Positions 1 to 13,435 of a stretch of 64,000 nucleotides of DNA are shown here, in pieces. The DNA comes from Pontederia crassipes (lineage: Eukaryota > Streptophyta > Magnoliopsida > Commelinales > Pontederiaceae). The stretch covers positions 65,734,118 through 65,798,117 of the forward strand of contig CM060190.1 in the NCBI GenBank assembly GCA_030549335.1, written 5' to 3'. Every line of letters begins with the position of its first letter. Positions within the stretch are counted from its first letter, which is position 1. The position numbers and the translations under genes were made by a program. Below the pieces are notes generated by a model. It searched no databases and had not been told where the DNA came from. It saw only the letters and a list, made by a program, of their open reading frames with translations.

Positions 1-394
1 GGCAAAAGAGATGGTGGAGGGGGCCATCGCCTCCGTCCGTTGTGGACAAGGGAATACAACCCATCAATGAGTTGCTTGTTTTTTTTTTAATATTAAATTT
101 TAATTTAATATGAATACTTCTTTACAATGGCAATTTCATCACCTAAAGGAGTTTTGTGCACGCAGATTAAAAGATGAAGCCTTTTTATGGAGGTAATCCA
201 TCAAAGAAAGAAGCGATCCTCCAAGGGTAAACATAAAATAAATCAAACTTCAGAAAAGACTGAGCATATAGTAGAAAGAAGCTTGATACCAACAAAGTAA
301 ATCTCACAATACAGAGAAAGCTCTTGTCAAAGAAAACATCTAAATTGATTACATCTAAGCGAAGCCCAAAAAGAGAGAAGTAAAGAAAATGTGG
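1..394. other. 3' flank of the ELMO-domain gene
   Basis: AT-rich sequence downstream of the ELMO-domain stop codon. The part next to 395 is probably 3' UTR on the minus strand. I see no gene or repeat in it, and no clear polyadenylation site. Confidence 0.4.
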
Positions 395-3300
395 CTATCG
401 TTGAAGCAGCAAATAAGAAGGCATATCTTCAATTCGTTGGATATCTTCTAACAGCAGCTCTCTTTCTAGTTCCCGTCGAGTCGACTTCATAACAGTCTGA
501 AGAAACATAAAAAAACAGTTCAGACTATGAAGTACTCCAGCAGCATCTTCAGGAGTAAAAATAAATTATGATTACATACATTGAACTCCATGTACGTTGC
601 ATGCATATCAAGCCATTGCTGATCCATCATCTTGAAGGTTATGCAGTACAATATGTCAAATGCTCGCTCGTTTTCTATCAATAAGAAAGAATTATTACTA
701 TCCTCGTAAGAATAGATATTCTTGAGACTCAATAGTGTAAAGAAAAATGATGAAAATAAGCTTTATCAATAATCTGTAGACGAAGGTGGAGCATCTGCAC
801 TGAATGTAAAACATTGGGTTCCGTTTGAAATTTGGTAAAAAATTTCTTCTCACTTTGATTTCTTTTCTTTTGTTCAGTTGGAGCTGAGTTGCATTTTGGC
901 ATTACCTAATTAGACCATCATATCCCCACCCCCCTGAAGTGTTCGAGTTCTTTATGATACAAGAAGACACATATATGATCGCTTTGTGATATTGAATGCA
1001 AATAAAGTAAACTTTTTTTCCTTGAGGAAATAAGAGGTAAGTTACTGGTCATAATTACTTCTATTACTTTAGGCAGAAGAATTAATAACAATCAGTCCAG
1101 CCATAACTCAGAGCAGCAATGATCACTTACCAGCCAACAGCTTTACAAAAATTGCTCCCAGTATTGATCTTGGCTTTACTGCAGATGTAATTAATGATAA
1201 CCATCAAAAGTGTCTTCATAGTGAGATATGCAAAGATGACTTCCACAATGCATCAATCGAATCAATCTAATCTAAAATAACCACGCCAATAAGCAGAACC
1301 TGGAGAGTTTCAGAAGATACAAACCGGCCCGAAGATCAAGCATCTGTATTAGCATGAATGTAATATTTACACCAGCTACGGCAAATGGATACTCCCACAA
1401 AGCCCTGTTTCCCTCCTGCTTCCGGAGAAGATCCTGAAAGGACTTCTGCATGACAAAAAAAATCTATAAAATTGTTCATAATATGCTAATCTCTATATTT
1501 CCTTAATATCATGATTGAAATTGCAGCCTAACTCCACATTTTACACAATGCATGAATTTACCCAGATTCTGGACAAAGAAAATGTCATAAAGCAGCTTCT
1601 GAGAGAAACAAGGTTCGCATTTTGATTAAGCTTACCAGCTACTATTAATGCATCAACCAAGAGTTCCAGGCCATGGTTCAACATAGATTATCAAATCAAT
1701 TTATCAAAAAATCAAATTCAAGTTCCAAAGAAATTGTTCTACCAAGAAAGGTCTCCTCTCATACCGGATCATGACTATAATGGCCAGAGGGAGGATAATA
1801 CTGTATTTCAGCATTCTCACAAAATGTTGCCAATCGACAGATTTCAGATGAGATAAGGTTTTTTATAGTGTTGCATCTAAACATGAAATAGCTTAATTAC
1901 TGGATAAAAAGACTTACCGGATAGTACTTTGCGAAGAACAATAAATTTTCCAAAGATATGAGACCACCTCCTCTGCAATACAGGCCAAGAAATCATTTGT
2001 CAATCTCATAAATATATTGTGAAATAAGTTGTTACGAGAGGTACAACTATCTCTCTACCTAAAGTCTGTGGATGGATCTTTTCCTTGCCATCCCATTTCC
2101 TTCCACTGCTCAGATATTAGATTGAGTAGCTCAACTCCAGGATAAGAAGCATACCAAAGGGACCTTAAGGCTTCCTGTGAATGGATTTGTAAGATAAAAT
2201 TTATTAATTGTAAATGAAACTGGTTCATGTAGTAAGTGTAAGAAGATTCCTCCAATAGAATAGATAAACCAATAAGACAAAGATGAACGAAAATAGGTAT
2301 TGATTTATAATTTAATTCTGCCTCAACCAAATGTTAAGTTTGCCGAATAATGTAGTCCATCTTAGGAAATGTGTTCACCTAACTTTTATTCCATTATTAA
2401 TCAGTATAATCATATTATTCTATCATCTGCATGTAGACATTATGTATATAACTTGCATATGGTAAACTGAAACCAAATCCCTGAAGACATGACTAATTGA
2501 TATCGATGAATGAGACTGGAAACTATGAATGAACAGATTTTGAATCATACAAAGCATACAAATATTAGATGAATGAGGCTGAAACTCTGAATGAAAAATT
2601 ATACCAATGGTAGTAACTTTGTATTTATATACAAAAATGTTACAAGAGAATAAATACTAAATGAGGATAATGGCAGAGAAGAAAAGTTGGACACAAAAAA
2701 GAATAAAAGAAGGTCCTATTTAATCAGAAGACGGATTTTAACAAATACTACTGATAGTTTAATTGTTTATAAGATTATGTTTAAGTAACCGTTTAAAATA
2801 ACACTAGCCATGCAACCAACAAAAGTTCATATGTCAAGACTGCACTAAGTTTCCTGCAATGAGAGTTGCAATTTGGAAGGAAACATAAGCAGAACTTTAT
2901 GTGAAAAGGGATGAGTGGTTTTTCTGACTAAATTGAAAAGACAACTTTATTCAACATTACAATCCATTTGTGAATGATGACTCTTATTCCCCAAAATATC
3001 CATTTGTATATTATCAAAATTCTAATAAATAAGGATGGACTGTATGATGCTATAAAATCCAGTGTAATCCTTTCTTTCAAAATGTATGAGAACTGTAAAA
3101 ATATGTTTGGGGACTTCCATTTGGCACACAAGAGAGTTAGTTGTAATGTGTACAACACATCATATTGTGAGCCACTGGTGCAGACGCCAATCTTTCTTAT
3201 TTTTGTCCCTTTTTCTTACTAATCCATTATATAAAAGGTTCTTGATTCTTATTCAATTTTACATGAGCGAAATGTGCCATTTCCCACAGTTAGAATAAAA

Positions 3301-5973
3301 TGTAAATATAAAGCTTAGTATTTATTGACAACAACAAAACATGCTTTTATCATAACCATAGTGTCAAAATTGGCCATAACAATACAGTACAGTGTCAAAA
3401 ATGGCCATAAAAGTACAGTACAGTCTCATGTATAGATAAAATATAGTGTTTTGACATAATAGAACAAGATAATATTTGATCAACAAAATAAAACTGGTGC
3501 CTAACCAAAAAGAAAGGTTTCACAGCAGATATCGCTGGCAGTATGCATCTGATTAGCATGAAGAGGAGAAGCACATGTCTACAATCAAGATATGCAAGAT
3601 TGAAGCAATTGAAAATAATGCAGGTACCTGGTGCTCTTTTTTTGAACCATCGTAAGCAATATCTATTCGACCTTGCAACCTTTGCAAAGTTGCCTCCTGA
3701 CAAATCATAAAAATCACTAGCGCATTTTATTGTTACACAACTTTTACATTAATGGTTGAGCAGGCCAAAGGCTATGCATGGATGGAATGTAATGAGATGT
3801 TCTAAGCACATACAGCTTAATTGGTTTGATACAACATCAAACATATCACATGTATGTCAATGAATGGGTGCTACCACTCATGTGTGCATAATAACTTCAC
3901 AATGAGTGAAAATGGGAGATATCAGAGGGAAATTTTGAAGCATTAACTGAATTAAAAATTATGTAAAGGGAGACAAGGACAAAAATCAACATAAATCAAG
4001 GTAAAGATTGCACGGATGAAAGTAAAGATAAAAGGGCAGCTGAAGCTCTGTTTTGCAACCATAAAAACTAATGCTATAAGGGTTTAAGACTAATATTTAA
4101 TCTCAACCCTCGACTCTACCTAAATAAAAGGTCGCACGTCAATTAATATAATACATGATCTGTAACTAATAAAAAATAGGAACAAGCTCTTGAGTAAAAA
4201 GTGTAAACTAGTTACTATTAAATTGATTAATACACATTAGAGAGCCACTCGTCTGCAGACCTGAAAAGGAGTTAGGTCAATTGGTAGGCGGGAATCTTCC
4301 CTTCCTTGAACACAAACACACAAAAAACCTCTTCCAATCCATGGCGTTGATCCTGTTACAACATCAGCTGAGAAAGAAATACCAGTTATCATTCCTTTGT
4401 ATGATTTAACAAAAAGGTAAACACAGTACATAAAGCTTCAAGGATACTTCAATATGAGCTGACAGTCAACGGATTGAACTCATTAGTAAACACAGTCAAT
4501 TCTAACACGCAATCTGAAGAAATAAATTAATTCAAGAAAAAAAACATGTAACTTATGTACGTGCAATATCTCAATAGGCATTTGTATTTCTCTGAAACTG
4601 CTATGCTAAGTCAGATATATACTACTAGAACAGTATCAACATGATGACCTGGAGCAACGATGATTAGAATAACCAGATTGGTCCTTCAAATGGTAAAATG
4701 CTTCTTTTCTGTGCAAAAAAAAACGTCAATTTTCCTTGAGGAACATAATCATCAGGAGAAGTGCTTGTGGTGCAAAAAAGTTGTTGGCTTGTGGGTTAAG
4801 TAGATTAAGAAACATAGTTTCTTAGAGATACTTTTGTCTTGTAGGATTTTATTCTTTGGTTGTAAGTGATACACAGAGTAGTTGGCTTCGAAAAATCAGC
4901 AGTCAACCAATAAACACTTGGAAACCAAACAAGAAGCCATAGCACGGGCCGAGACCTTTGTGCAGGATGTCCTCACCAAAAATGTACATCATCAATTTTT
5001 TTCATATAATGAGTGATCTTATGTGGTCATATTTGGTGATACCTATCAATCATATGCTATTTCATTCTCTAAAAGCTAAAACCTTATCCATACATTTTAA
5101 TCCCTTCACATTGTTGGCCGTCAAACATTACCGCATCTTTTCCAAGCAGCAGAAACCACATAATGTTAAATTTTCCTCAGGTACAGTGCATCTTCTGAGC
5201 AAAGGGTATTGACCCTGTACAAATATATCTCCATATAATTTTATTTTACTCTAAAAATCCATTTTATTTCCATACACTTGAGCAGTTGCCAAAGCATCAC
5301 AATTGATCATTTTAGTTAACCCAAGATTCATATACATCCACCGTTTAAAAGTTCGAATAAATTTCTTGGAAAATGAATTACTTCATTGAGTGCGGAAAAG
5401 TTGCCATCTTTCCACAGGTTGCATAACCCAAACATTCAATCCAGTAAGCCAACTTTCCACCATTATTCTTCTCAACAGGCACAAATTCCTGACCAGATTT
5501 TGATAAACTGACGCAATATCTTTTGAAGGTGCACTGACTCAATAATATGACATGCCAGATCAACTTTTTGAAACAAATCAATCATAAGGGGGAAAAATAA
5601 CTTCAGATTTGTTATAAAAGTTTATGAAACTTAAACAAAGAGCTGTTGAAGTTTGAGCATCTATATTATTAGATAAATAGAATATCAGAACTAAATCATC
5701 CATTTTATACTTGCAAATTAAGTTTGAGCATCTAATGGATATAATGTACCATACAACTTAAAAGCATTGTGGAAAACAAACCAAGTTAACAATGCATTCT
5801 CCTAAAAAAAAACAATGCATTACGATGAACAGCAACAGATTACATCATTTAACACAGATATTCGACATTTAAACAAACACATTACCGTGGGATGAATGGT
5901 ATACGCCATTCGCTCGACCAGGGCCCTGCGCCAACCTCCTCACGGCGATAGACGACCCACCATTCGCACCCAT
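395..5973 (-). CDS. ELMO domain-containing protein (ELMOD family)
   Basis: Nine minus-strand exons join in frame: 5973-5886, 4367-4261, 3696-3628, 2174-2059, 1972-1918, 1445-1325, 1178-1131, 674-580 and 496-395 (stop TAG). All introns are GT..AG, and the product is 266 aa, the usual size of plant ELMOD proteins. The ELMO domain fills about residues 75-255. Visible signatures are QWKEMGWQGKDPSTDFRGGG (from residue 111), WEYPFAVAGVNITFM, ILYCITFKMMDQQWLDMHA and, near the end, STRRELERELLLEDIQRIED. I chose the ATG at 5973 because it gives the short N-terminus normal for the family and exact phase with exon 2. ELMO domains are linked to small GTPases (GAP-like activity in animal ELMODs); Arabidopsis members include MACARON, which acts in pollen aperture formation. 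The biochemical role of this copy is not shown by the sequence. Introns of 1.5 kb (before exon 1) and 1.45 kb hold no obvious transposon. Confidence 0.95.
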
Positions 5974-6510
5974 TTCCCGCCGCTGCTACAACCAAATCAA
6001 AATCCTCTCATTCCCATACGACCCTCATAGAAGACGTCCCTCCCAATAGAATCCGAGGAAATCGCCTCCCACGACTTACAAATAACCAAATTTCGGCTCC
6101 CGGCCAAAGGACACAGCAACAAGAATAACAACAACAAAACCAAACTTAGTTGAGAGCAGAACCGAAATTTGCACAAACTCGGGAACACAAAACCTCGCAA
6201 GTATATTGTTGATAACTTGTTTGAATTTAGGTTCCGATCAAGCCAACAGGGATCAAACCCGTCGAACTGAGATCGACCGGAGGAGGAGGAGGAGGGGAGG
6301 GGGGGGGGGGGGGGGGGGGGGGGAAGGGAGGAGGAGGGATCAGCGAAGACGAACACGAAGATAGTTACAAAGATATCTAGGGTATGGGTCGGCAATGGTG
6401 GGGAGAGAAGGATCCGTCGGGACGCCGGCGGCGACGCCCGGTGGAGGAGACGGAGGCGGAGGAGGAGAGAGGCAGCGGTCGGAGAGCTCTCGCCAGTCGC
6501 CACCTCTTTT
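5974..6510 (-). promoter_or_regulatory. ELMO gene 5' leader with 25-bp poly-G/C tract
   Basis: The stretch upstream of the ELMO ATG contains an uninterrupted run of 25 G on the plus strand (6299-6323), which would be poly-C in the mRNA. It is flanked by GGA/GAG triplet repeats at about 6280-6340, and GC-rich sequence continues to about 6500. Past 6510 the DNA turns AT-rich, so the leader and core promoter probably lie here. The open frame seen on the minus strand in this stretch is a low-complexity proline/leucine/serine product and not a protein. The transcription start is not visible. Confidence 0.5.
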
Positions 6511-9500
6511 AACTTCCCATTTGCCTCCTTTTTAAAGCTTTTTATCTAATTGATTTTTTATTAATTAGCGCCTTTATTATAACTTTTGCAAAAGCACTAT
6601 TTATGGAAATGTTTCCTTTTCTTCCAGCGTTTAATTCGTATTTATTTGTATTTCATTATTTTGTCAATTAATTTGATCCTTTTTACATTCCATTATTTTT
6701 GCCAGAATGCCAGTTAACTTTGTTAGTTTCTTACAGTACAGGTTGAAATTCAGTTTTTATAAAAAAATACTGGAAGTTGACTAAAATATTAAAGCTAATT
6801 TTTTTACTAGGAAAGGAGAGTAAAAAAATGTTCATATAAAAACAAATAAATTACTAACAAATATGGCGCACGGAAACTATATCCCATTAATCGATGACTT
6901 AATAGTAGATTTATGGTCTTTAATTTTGGAGAAATTCCAGGAAATAATTTTCATGGTACAATTATACTTTTTTTTTCAAGCAAGTCGATAGTGAAGGAGA
7001 GCTGGAAATTCAAATTTTGGCCCGTTTTGGAACATTCGATTACATAAATATTAATAATTTTGGACGGTGAATCTTAGATGTTATTTTATCAAGGGTAAAT
7101 TGCATAAAAAAAATTTCATCTTTCGATTTATTCTCAACTTCTAGTCTCAAATCTAACATAAAGTTTTATTTTTACAATTTTTAAAATAGTTATATATATA
7201 GCCTATTATTATTAAAAATAATAATTCAGTGATCATTACATAGACAAGTCATAAAAAATAAAAGGTTAAAAATTAAAAAAGATTATTGACAACTTTAATA
7301 GTAAGTTATTTTAAATTTTTAACCTACTGTATTAGATACTTTAAAGCAACTAAAAAATAGTTTAATTATAAAATATGTTAAAAATTTAAACTAACTTACC
7401 ATAAAAGTTGTAAAAAATGCTTTAATTTTTAATCTTTTGTTATTTTAATGACTTGTCTAAGTAATGATCACTGAATTATTATTTTTAATAATAATACAAT
7501 AACATGCTATATTTATAATTAATTTTAAAAATAAAAATTTAGATTAAATTTGAGACTTAAATTAAAGTTCATGATTTTTTATACAAAAATATAAGTTTAA
7601 ACTATAATTGAAAATAAAATTAAAGTTCATGATTTTTTATGTAAAAAATAAAAGTCCAATTTATCCGTTTATCAACCCTTGTGGTGCCACGAAGGAGGAA
7701 CATATTGAAAGTCCAATCCTCTCCACTTTTTGAAAATTTTAGTGAGATATATCAATTTTCAAATTTAAAACAATATGATTCTCTTAAATATTTATGTGTT
7801 CATATTGAAATATACATAATAGTTTTTCATGTTAACTATAGCACCAAAATATATGCTCAAATCTTTATTTGTCTTGCATATGCTGTTATAAATTTGAAAT
7901 GCAAGAGAGTAGGATAATATGGTGTGGAATTCGAAGTGTTGGAATGGGGCGGAGCCCACCAAGCCGGAGGGAAGCAAAAAAAGAAGCAAAATAAAAAATA
8001 AAAAATTCCCACGAGGAAAAAAAATTGTCCAAGTAGAGGTAAATTGATACGGATCGGATCATTTTTTTCATTGAAAAAGTTATGCGATATTTTTTGAATT
8101 AATTTTTAAAATGTCAAAAATATCTTAAAAACATTTAGATATAAGAAAAATTACCTTCTAATGGGTCAATTTTTTCAGGCAATTTATCTGAGATCCTATT
8201 GTAATATAATAATATTTTTAAAATATAATAAATTAAAATTAATATCAACACATTTAATTCTATAACTAAATAATAATACTAAAACTACCAAATAGGTTTT
8301 GATAATCTGATAGGAAAATATTACGTTATTTAAAAATTTATTGTACCAATGAAAATGAACTCCATGTCCCCTTACAATTTCTTCCAATGGAGCCGTAATT
8401 TGAACGGATATATTTCGTTATATAAAAGAATAGCCAGGTTCCTAATTTTTTGGCTTTTTCAATTTATTTTTTTAAATGAATAGATATTCGTGGCCTTTCT
8501 TTTTCTTTGCTAAAAAAAATCAAATTAGTCAATTTAAACCTTAAATTGATATAGATATACACTAATTCCGAAATGGATAATAGATATATACTAATTCCGA
8601 AACGAACTCCAAAAAAAACATTTAGATAAAAGTTAATAACAAATTAATTAAATTTTAACAATAGCTAATGACAATAATATCGGATCACGGAAGCATTATT
8701 ATTGAAGTAAATATTTTTAAGCTAGAACTAAAAGAAACAATAGTACTTTCAAGATTGAGATTCGATCTGGCCTTTAATTAGATTTATCTGAAGTCTGAAC
8801 TCTTACTTTCGCTGTAGAAAACATATGCCTATTAAACGAAATAGAGAATAAAAAACCAAAAAAAAATCTTAAATTTTGAGAATCAAAGTTGGGAGAAACA
8901 TATTATCTGTCACGAAAGCCAAGTTCTCCTCCATTGGTATCCTGGTTTGCTTCTTACCGAAACAATTGAAGTGTCTCTCTTTCTTTAATATTAGATGCAC
9001 CTTTCAATTAAAGAAAGCTTTATTATTGTTCAAACTCAAAGCATGCATGCAGTCTTGGGGTCCTGGCCTTTAAAAAAGTTTGGACATGAGACCAAAAATG
9101 ATAAGACAGGAGAGGGGGAGTAAGATTCCATTGGTTTAGCAGGCTTCAGCTTTCCATCCTTTTTTATCTGTCCCTGCATTTAGATTGAGGACAGAGATGG
9201 AGATGGCCGCTCGAACAATATTTTGAAGTCACAATCACACACAGATGCGCAATAAATTATCGTGCAACATGTTCAAGCTTCCACTGTTCAAATCTCAACA
9301 CGAAATCAATTGAAGTTAGCTCAATTATAGATTAAGCTTCGGATTGAAGGATGGGGGCATTAAGAGTCCTATTTCAAACTCTACAGGATATAGTTGAAAG
9401 AGGCAAGTTCAATAGTAACAATCAGACTAGAAGTTGATCACCAAAAAGATAAAGAAAAATCTGAGGCAAAGGACCAGAACAGCTTTCTGCAGAGACAAGT

Positions 9501-10690
9501 GGGGGCACAAGAAAGAAGCAGGCAAAACACAGCAGGGATCTCTTCCTGCACATGAGATCCCAAAAATGGATGAAGCACTGTGGTCACCATTAAAGCCTAC
9601 AGAACAAATCTCCACCACCAGCAACTGATGGAAGCAATGTTGAGTTGTTTGGCTCCATCATAGTGGTTCTTGTCGTAGTGTCCAGCTCTGCTGAGAACAA
9701 AGACCATAGGGATACTCGTTTGCTTCGAGGAAGTAGGATTGATTGCATAGGGACATTTTTATAAGCAAAAGTCACCTTAAAAATGCCTGCTATTTGAATC
9801 TCAAGTATTTGCAAACCCGAGTTGATCTCTTATAACCAGCTGACAACCTGCCGCTCGGAAAAAAGTTCATAATTTACAGGACATTTGTTATCTTGTTTCC
9901 TGTGATAAGAAGTACAAGACCATAAGATGACCTCTGAGTAAAGAAAAACATAAATAAATAAAGTTTTCCAAATAAGAGATGGCAGATTCAGTGAACAAGT
10001 ACTCACTGAAGACATGTATTGTTGAGCAGTATCCATCCCATGGCAAACCACTTGTCATTTTGAATGATCACAAGTAGTAGGGCCATAAAAAAAGTGCCCA
10101 GCTGTCGCCTATGGATCTATTTTTTTTATTATCATTTTCGGATATGAATTCGTTTGTGAAACCAATTGTGATTAAATTCAGCCGACATGCTGTTCATTAT
10201 ATCAATTTTTGTTTACAGAAGTTTGCCAGACTGCATACTTGCACGCAAGGGTCCACTCATAGTTTATCAATTTTGTGAGAAAACTAGTTACATGTAAACA
10301 AAATGAACTAGAAATATGTGGAACAAAACGAAGGTGGTAAAATAAGGTGATGGAAGTACGGGAAAAGAAATTATGAATGAGAGCCATAATTTGGAAATGG
10401 AATCAAGCCATATTTCTTTAATTAATGGCAATGGACATGGTGAAGGAAATAAAATATCCCATAAACATAGCAAAGCATGGATGAATACACCACCCTTCAT
10501 TTGCTTAATTTCTGAGAAGTTACATATGATAGCAAAAAGAATACATCAAGACATCAAAAATAAAAAACAAAGAAAGATTTGAGTAGCCGATGGTGCGGCA
10601 ATGGCTGCATCACTTCCCTCGGCTTCCAAGTATAGAGAAATTCAAACTTGTCCATTTCTCTGACAATCATTTAAGGTTGTAGTCCATGAT
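6511..10690. other. AT-rich intergenic region
   Basis: This lies between the 5' end of the ELMO gene and the 3' end of the VAP gene. Apart from the long-TIR MITE at 7093-7667 it is AT-rich with no supportable gene. Part of 9400-10690 may be the 3' UTR or flank of the VAP gene. Open frames here are short and show no family resemblance. Confidence 0.5.
7093..7667. mobile_element. Long-TIR MITE, Mutator-like
   Basis: This is an AT-rich foldback of about 575 bp. The left arm near 7215-7260 (TTCAGTGATCATTACATAGA) has its inverted match near 7450-7480. The outer ends are GGGTAAATTG on the left and CAATTTATCC on the right. Direct repeats flank it: TTTATCAA at 7085-7092 and 7668-7675, extending to 9 bp with one mismatch. 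A 9-bp duplication with long TIRs fits a Mutator-like MITE. It has no coding capacity. The ends resemble those of the element at 52004-53691. Confidence 0.75.
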
Positions 10691-13435
10691 TTATGCACTT
10701 GCTGGCGTAGATAATGTGAGATTTAATATGAAGCCAACCATCAGTCCAACAAGACCAGCAAACGCGGCAAAGGTCAAGGAAAAGCCGTCACTTTTACGGT
10801 TTCTACGTTTCTTCAGTAACTCCTGACATGATTTCACATTTTTTTTCAATTGCCATTGAACAAAGAGTAACAACTATTAAGTAGAACATAATGTATTCTA
10901 AAACCTAAAACTTTGGAAATTGATTTATTACAAGGAAGAATTCCTTATTCCACTGCAATACCCATTACATGAAGAAAATGACTGGAACAGCCCTACCAAA
11001 TGAATAATTCAGATTGAAAATAGCATTTTAATTCCAAATTAAGCAAACCACGGACATTCGACAATACAGAAAATCTTGCTTTCTCTTTGACATGTAAATT
11101 TTAGGATAACTATAATTAATGTTAAATGAGCATTTAGGAAAGTTCCTAAAAAGAACATTTAGGAACAACGATTAAGTTAATTGATGAAAATGCTCATAAT
11201 GCATTCAATGATACACCATTTACTGGAAGCTGAGGTGAAGTAATGGTTGAACTGTATAGGGGTAAGGAAGTAATTATTCTTTAAAAACAGAAAAAATGAT
11301 AATTGGTGTGGTAAAATAGAGAACAGACACAAAAAATTACAGGCAGTGCTAGTTTTCATGTCCACCGACCACTACTTACTGTTCATTTTACTCTCGAGCT
11401 AGATAATTTTTCAAAGGTATTCTCAAGGTAGATTACTGTCCCAAATTAATGCAACTACAGCAAACTCAATAGGGTAAATCAGAACATATCTCAGAGGTAC
11501 GGAAGGCTGTTTAAAGGTTATGAAACTAGTCGAACTGACCAATTCCCTTTTGAGCTGGTTAGTTTGTTGCATTGTGGCATCCCTTTCCTCCTTCAAACGC
11601 TGAATTGTTTGGTTCTGGCACCAAAAAAATTTCAACTACAGATGAGAGATAATGCAAAACTGTTGAAGGAAAACCAGAAATGCAAACAACAAAATGGAGA
11701 CTAGTACGTAAAATGATGATCAAGAATGCAAAATTTCTTTAGAGTTCCTTGAAAGAATCCAACAAATATCTAAATCTTTTTTTGGCGGAAAATGACTAAC
11801 TGTTGCATAAATGAAGATTACATAATGCCACAGAATACTTTTTGCAATTTGTAATAGCAATCTCTGTCATAGCCAGTCTGTGATTTTCCAACAAATCTAG
11901 AAGAGCCATAAAGTAATAGATGTGTCTTCAACGTGATGTCCTCTCTCTTTAAAAAGGGTTCTTACAAAGAATTGAAAGGCCATGACATGTCATATGTCTT
12001 TGAGTAGACCATTAAGGCGATAAACAGGTCTTTAAGAAAGGAACTTGGTCATTCAGTCTCCTGCCTACTAATATAGTTTCCATTAAGTTAAATGAAAAAA
12101 AATAATACAAAAAAATCTAGGCCATCCTGACCCATTACTCCCAAGCTAATCCACTATTCATAATCCTATGAAGTGAAACAAACTAAACGTTGCTGAAGTA
12201 CACAAATTTATTCACATATCTGTAGCTCTATGCTGATTAAAAGGCAGCAATTAAACATAAAAAAACAGGGAAGTTTTTATTGCTCACCTCTTCGGTGGAA
12301 CTTTTGAGCATCTGCAATAAGAAAGAAATAAGATGATGCGTTATAACGTGCACACAACCAAAGATGAAAAGGCAAGAAATCAAGAAACTTAGAAATTACA
12401 AAATCAAGAGACAACTGAATGGTAATGAATCTCACATCAGTGCCCTGTCCTCTGGAAGCCGATGAAGTAAGACCAGATTCATCTTCTGAGTTTCCACGGC
12501 CCGATTGTCCTGGAGTTGTATAAGTCACCTTAAGCTTCATCTCCTCTATCACCTTATTGTCATCTTTGTTAAACTGAATGAAAGAAAATATATTGAAAAG
12601 AAGAAAACTGTTATAGAAAGAAGAAAATTATGGGAGTTCTAGCTGGAGCTGGCATCACACGGAGCTTACAGTATCAGGAGGCAGCTCATCGACATCAGCA
12701 ATTGGGGGCACCTTCGTACTCTGAATCAAGAACTTGTCTTTGCATTGCATGTCAGGTGGGTATTCCTTTTGTGCTTGTAGGGTCACTGCAATCACCAAAT
12801 TTCATTTTCTCTAACACAGTCATTAGAAATTATAAGGTTTCACTTTCATCAAGCTATTATATGAAGTCAAAAAAAGCTAAAACACGAATATGCATCCTGT
12901 TAATTATATTCACCTGTTACGGTACATGAGTCCCAAGGTTGGACCACACTCGTGTTTGGACGAACAAAATACTTCTTAGGAGATGTTGTTTTCACCTATA
13001 CATACAATAATATTTCACATTTTGTCATAGACTTCATGACAAGGCTCGAGATTTTCCAAATAGACACATATATATAGAAAATAAATTCCGCCAAGTTTTA
13101 ATCAGAACAACAAAAACGACAAAGTACAGGACAAAATGAAGAAAATAGTAAGATACATAGACGAAAAATTGAAGCCATTGCCTGTTACCTTGAAAGCAAC
13201 ATGGTGCTGGGTGTTGTTGACGACCTTGATACTACGATAAGATGGCTTTTCCAATTCGACTGCACAGCAAGAAATGAACTTTACATTATTTTCGAGCATA
13301 AAATCGAACTTTTAGTGGACGAAAACAAGCAAAAGGAAAATTTGTTGAACGAATTTTGAAAAGAGAAAAACAGGACACACATGCGAAGGTGAGTTCTTCC
13401 GGGTGAACAGAGATCAGCTGGCCACCGCCGCCCAT
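10691..13435 (-). CDS. VAP27-type VAMP-associated protein
   Basis: Eight minus-strand exons join in frame: 13435-13381, 13259-13189, 12995-12914, 12785-12670, 12573-12436, 12311-12288, 11614-11540 and 10822-10691 (stop TAA), giving 230 aa. The start MGGGGQLISVHPEELTF is typical of plant VAP27 proteins. Residues about 5-125 are the MSP (major sperm protein) domain, with VVNNTQHHVAFKVKTTSPKK and the PNTSVVQPWDSC strand. A coiled coil spans roughly 155-195 (NQTIQRLKEERDATMQQTNQ), followed by a basic stop KKRRNRK and one C-terminal membrane helix at about 203-224. This is the standard tail-anchored layout. VAPs sit in the ER membrane and bind FFAT-motif proteins at contact sites with the plasma membrane and other organelles. 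The MSP core looks intact. I see no unusual changes. The exact paralogue cannot be named from sequence alone. Confidence 0.95.

Noticed and set aside
5997-6503. 168-codon minus-strand frame upstream of the ELMO gene
   Set aside because: It is low-complexity (Ser, Pro, Leu runs from the poly-G/GGA tract), lies in the probable leader and has no family resemblance.
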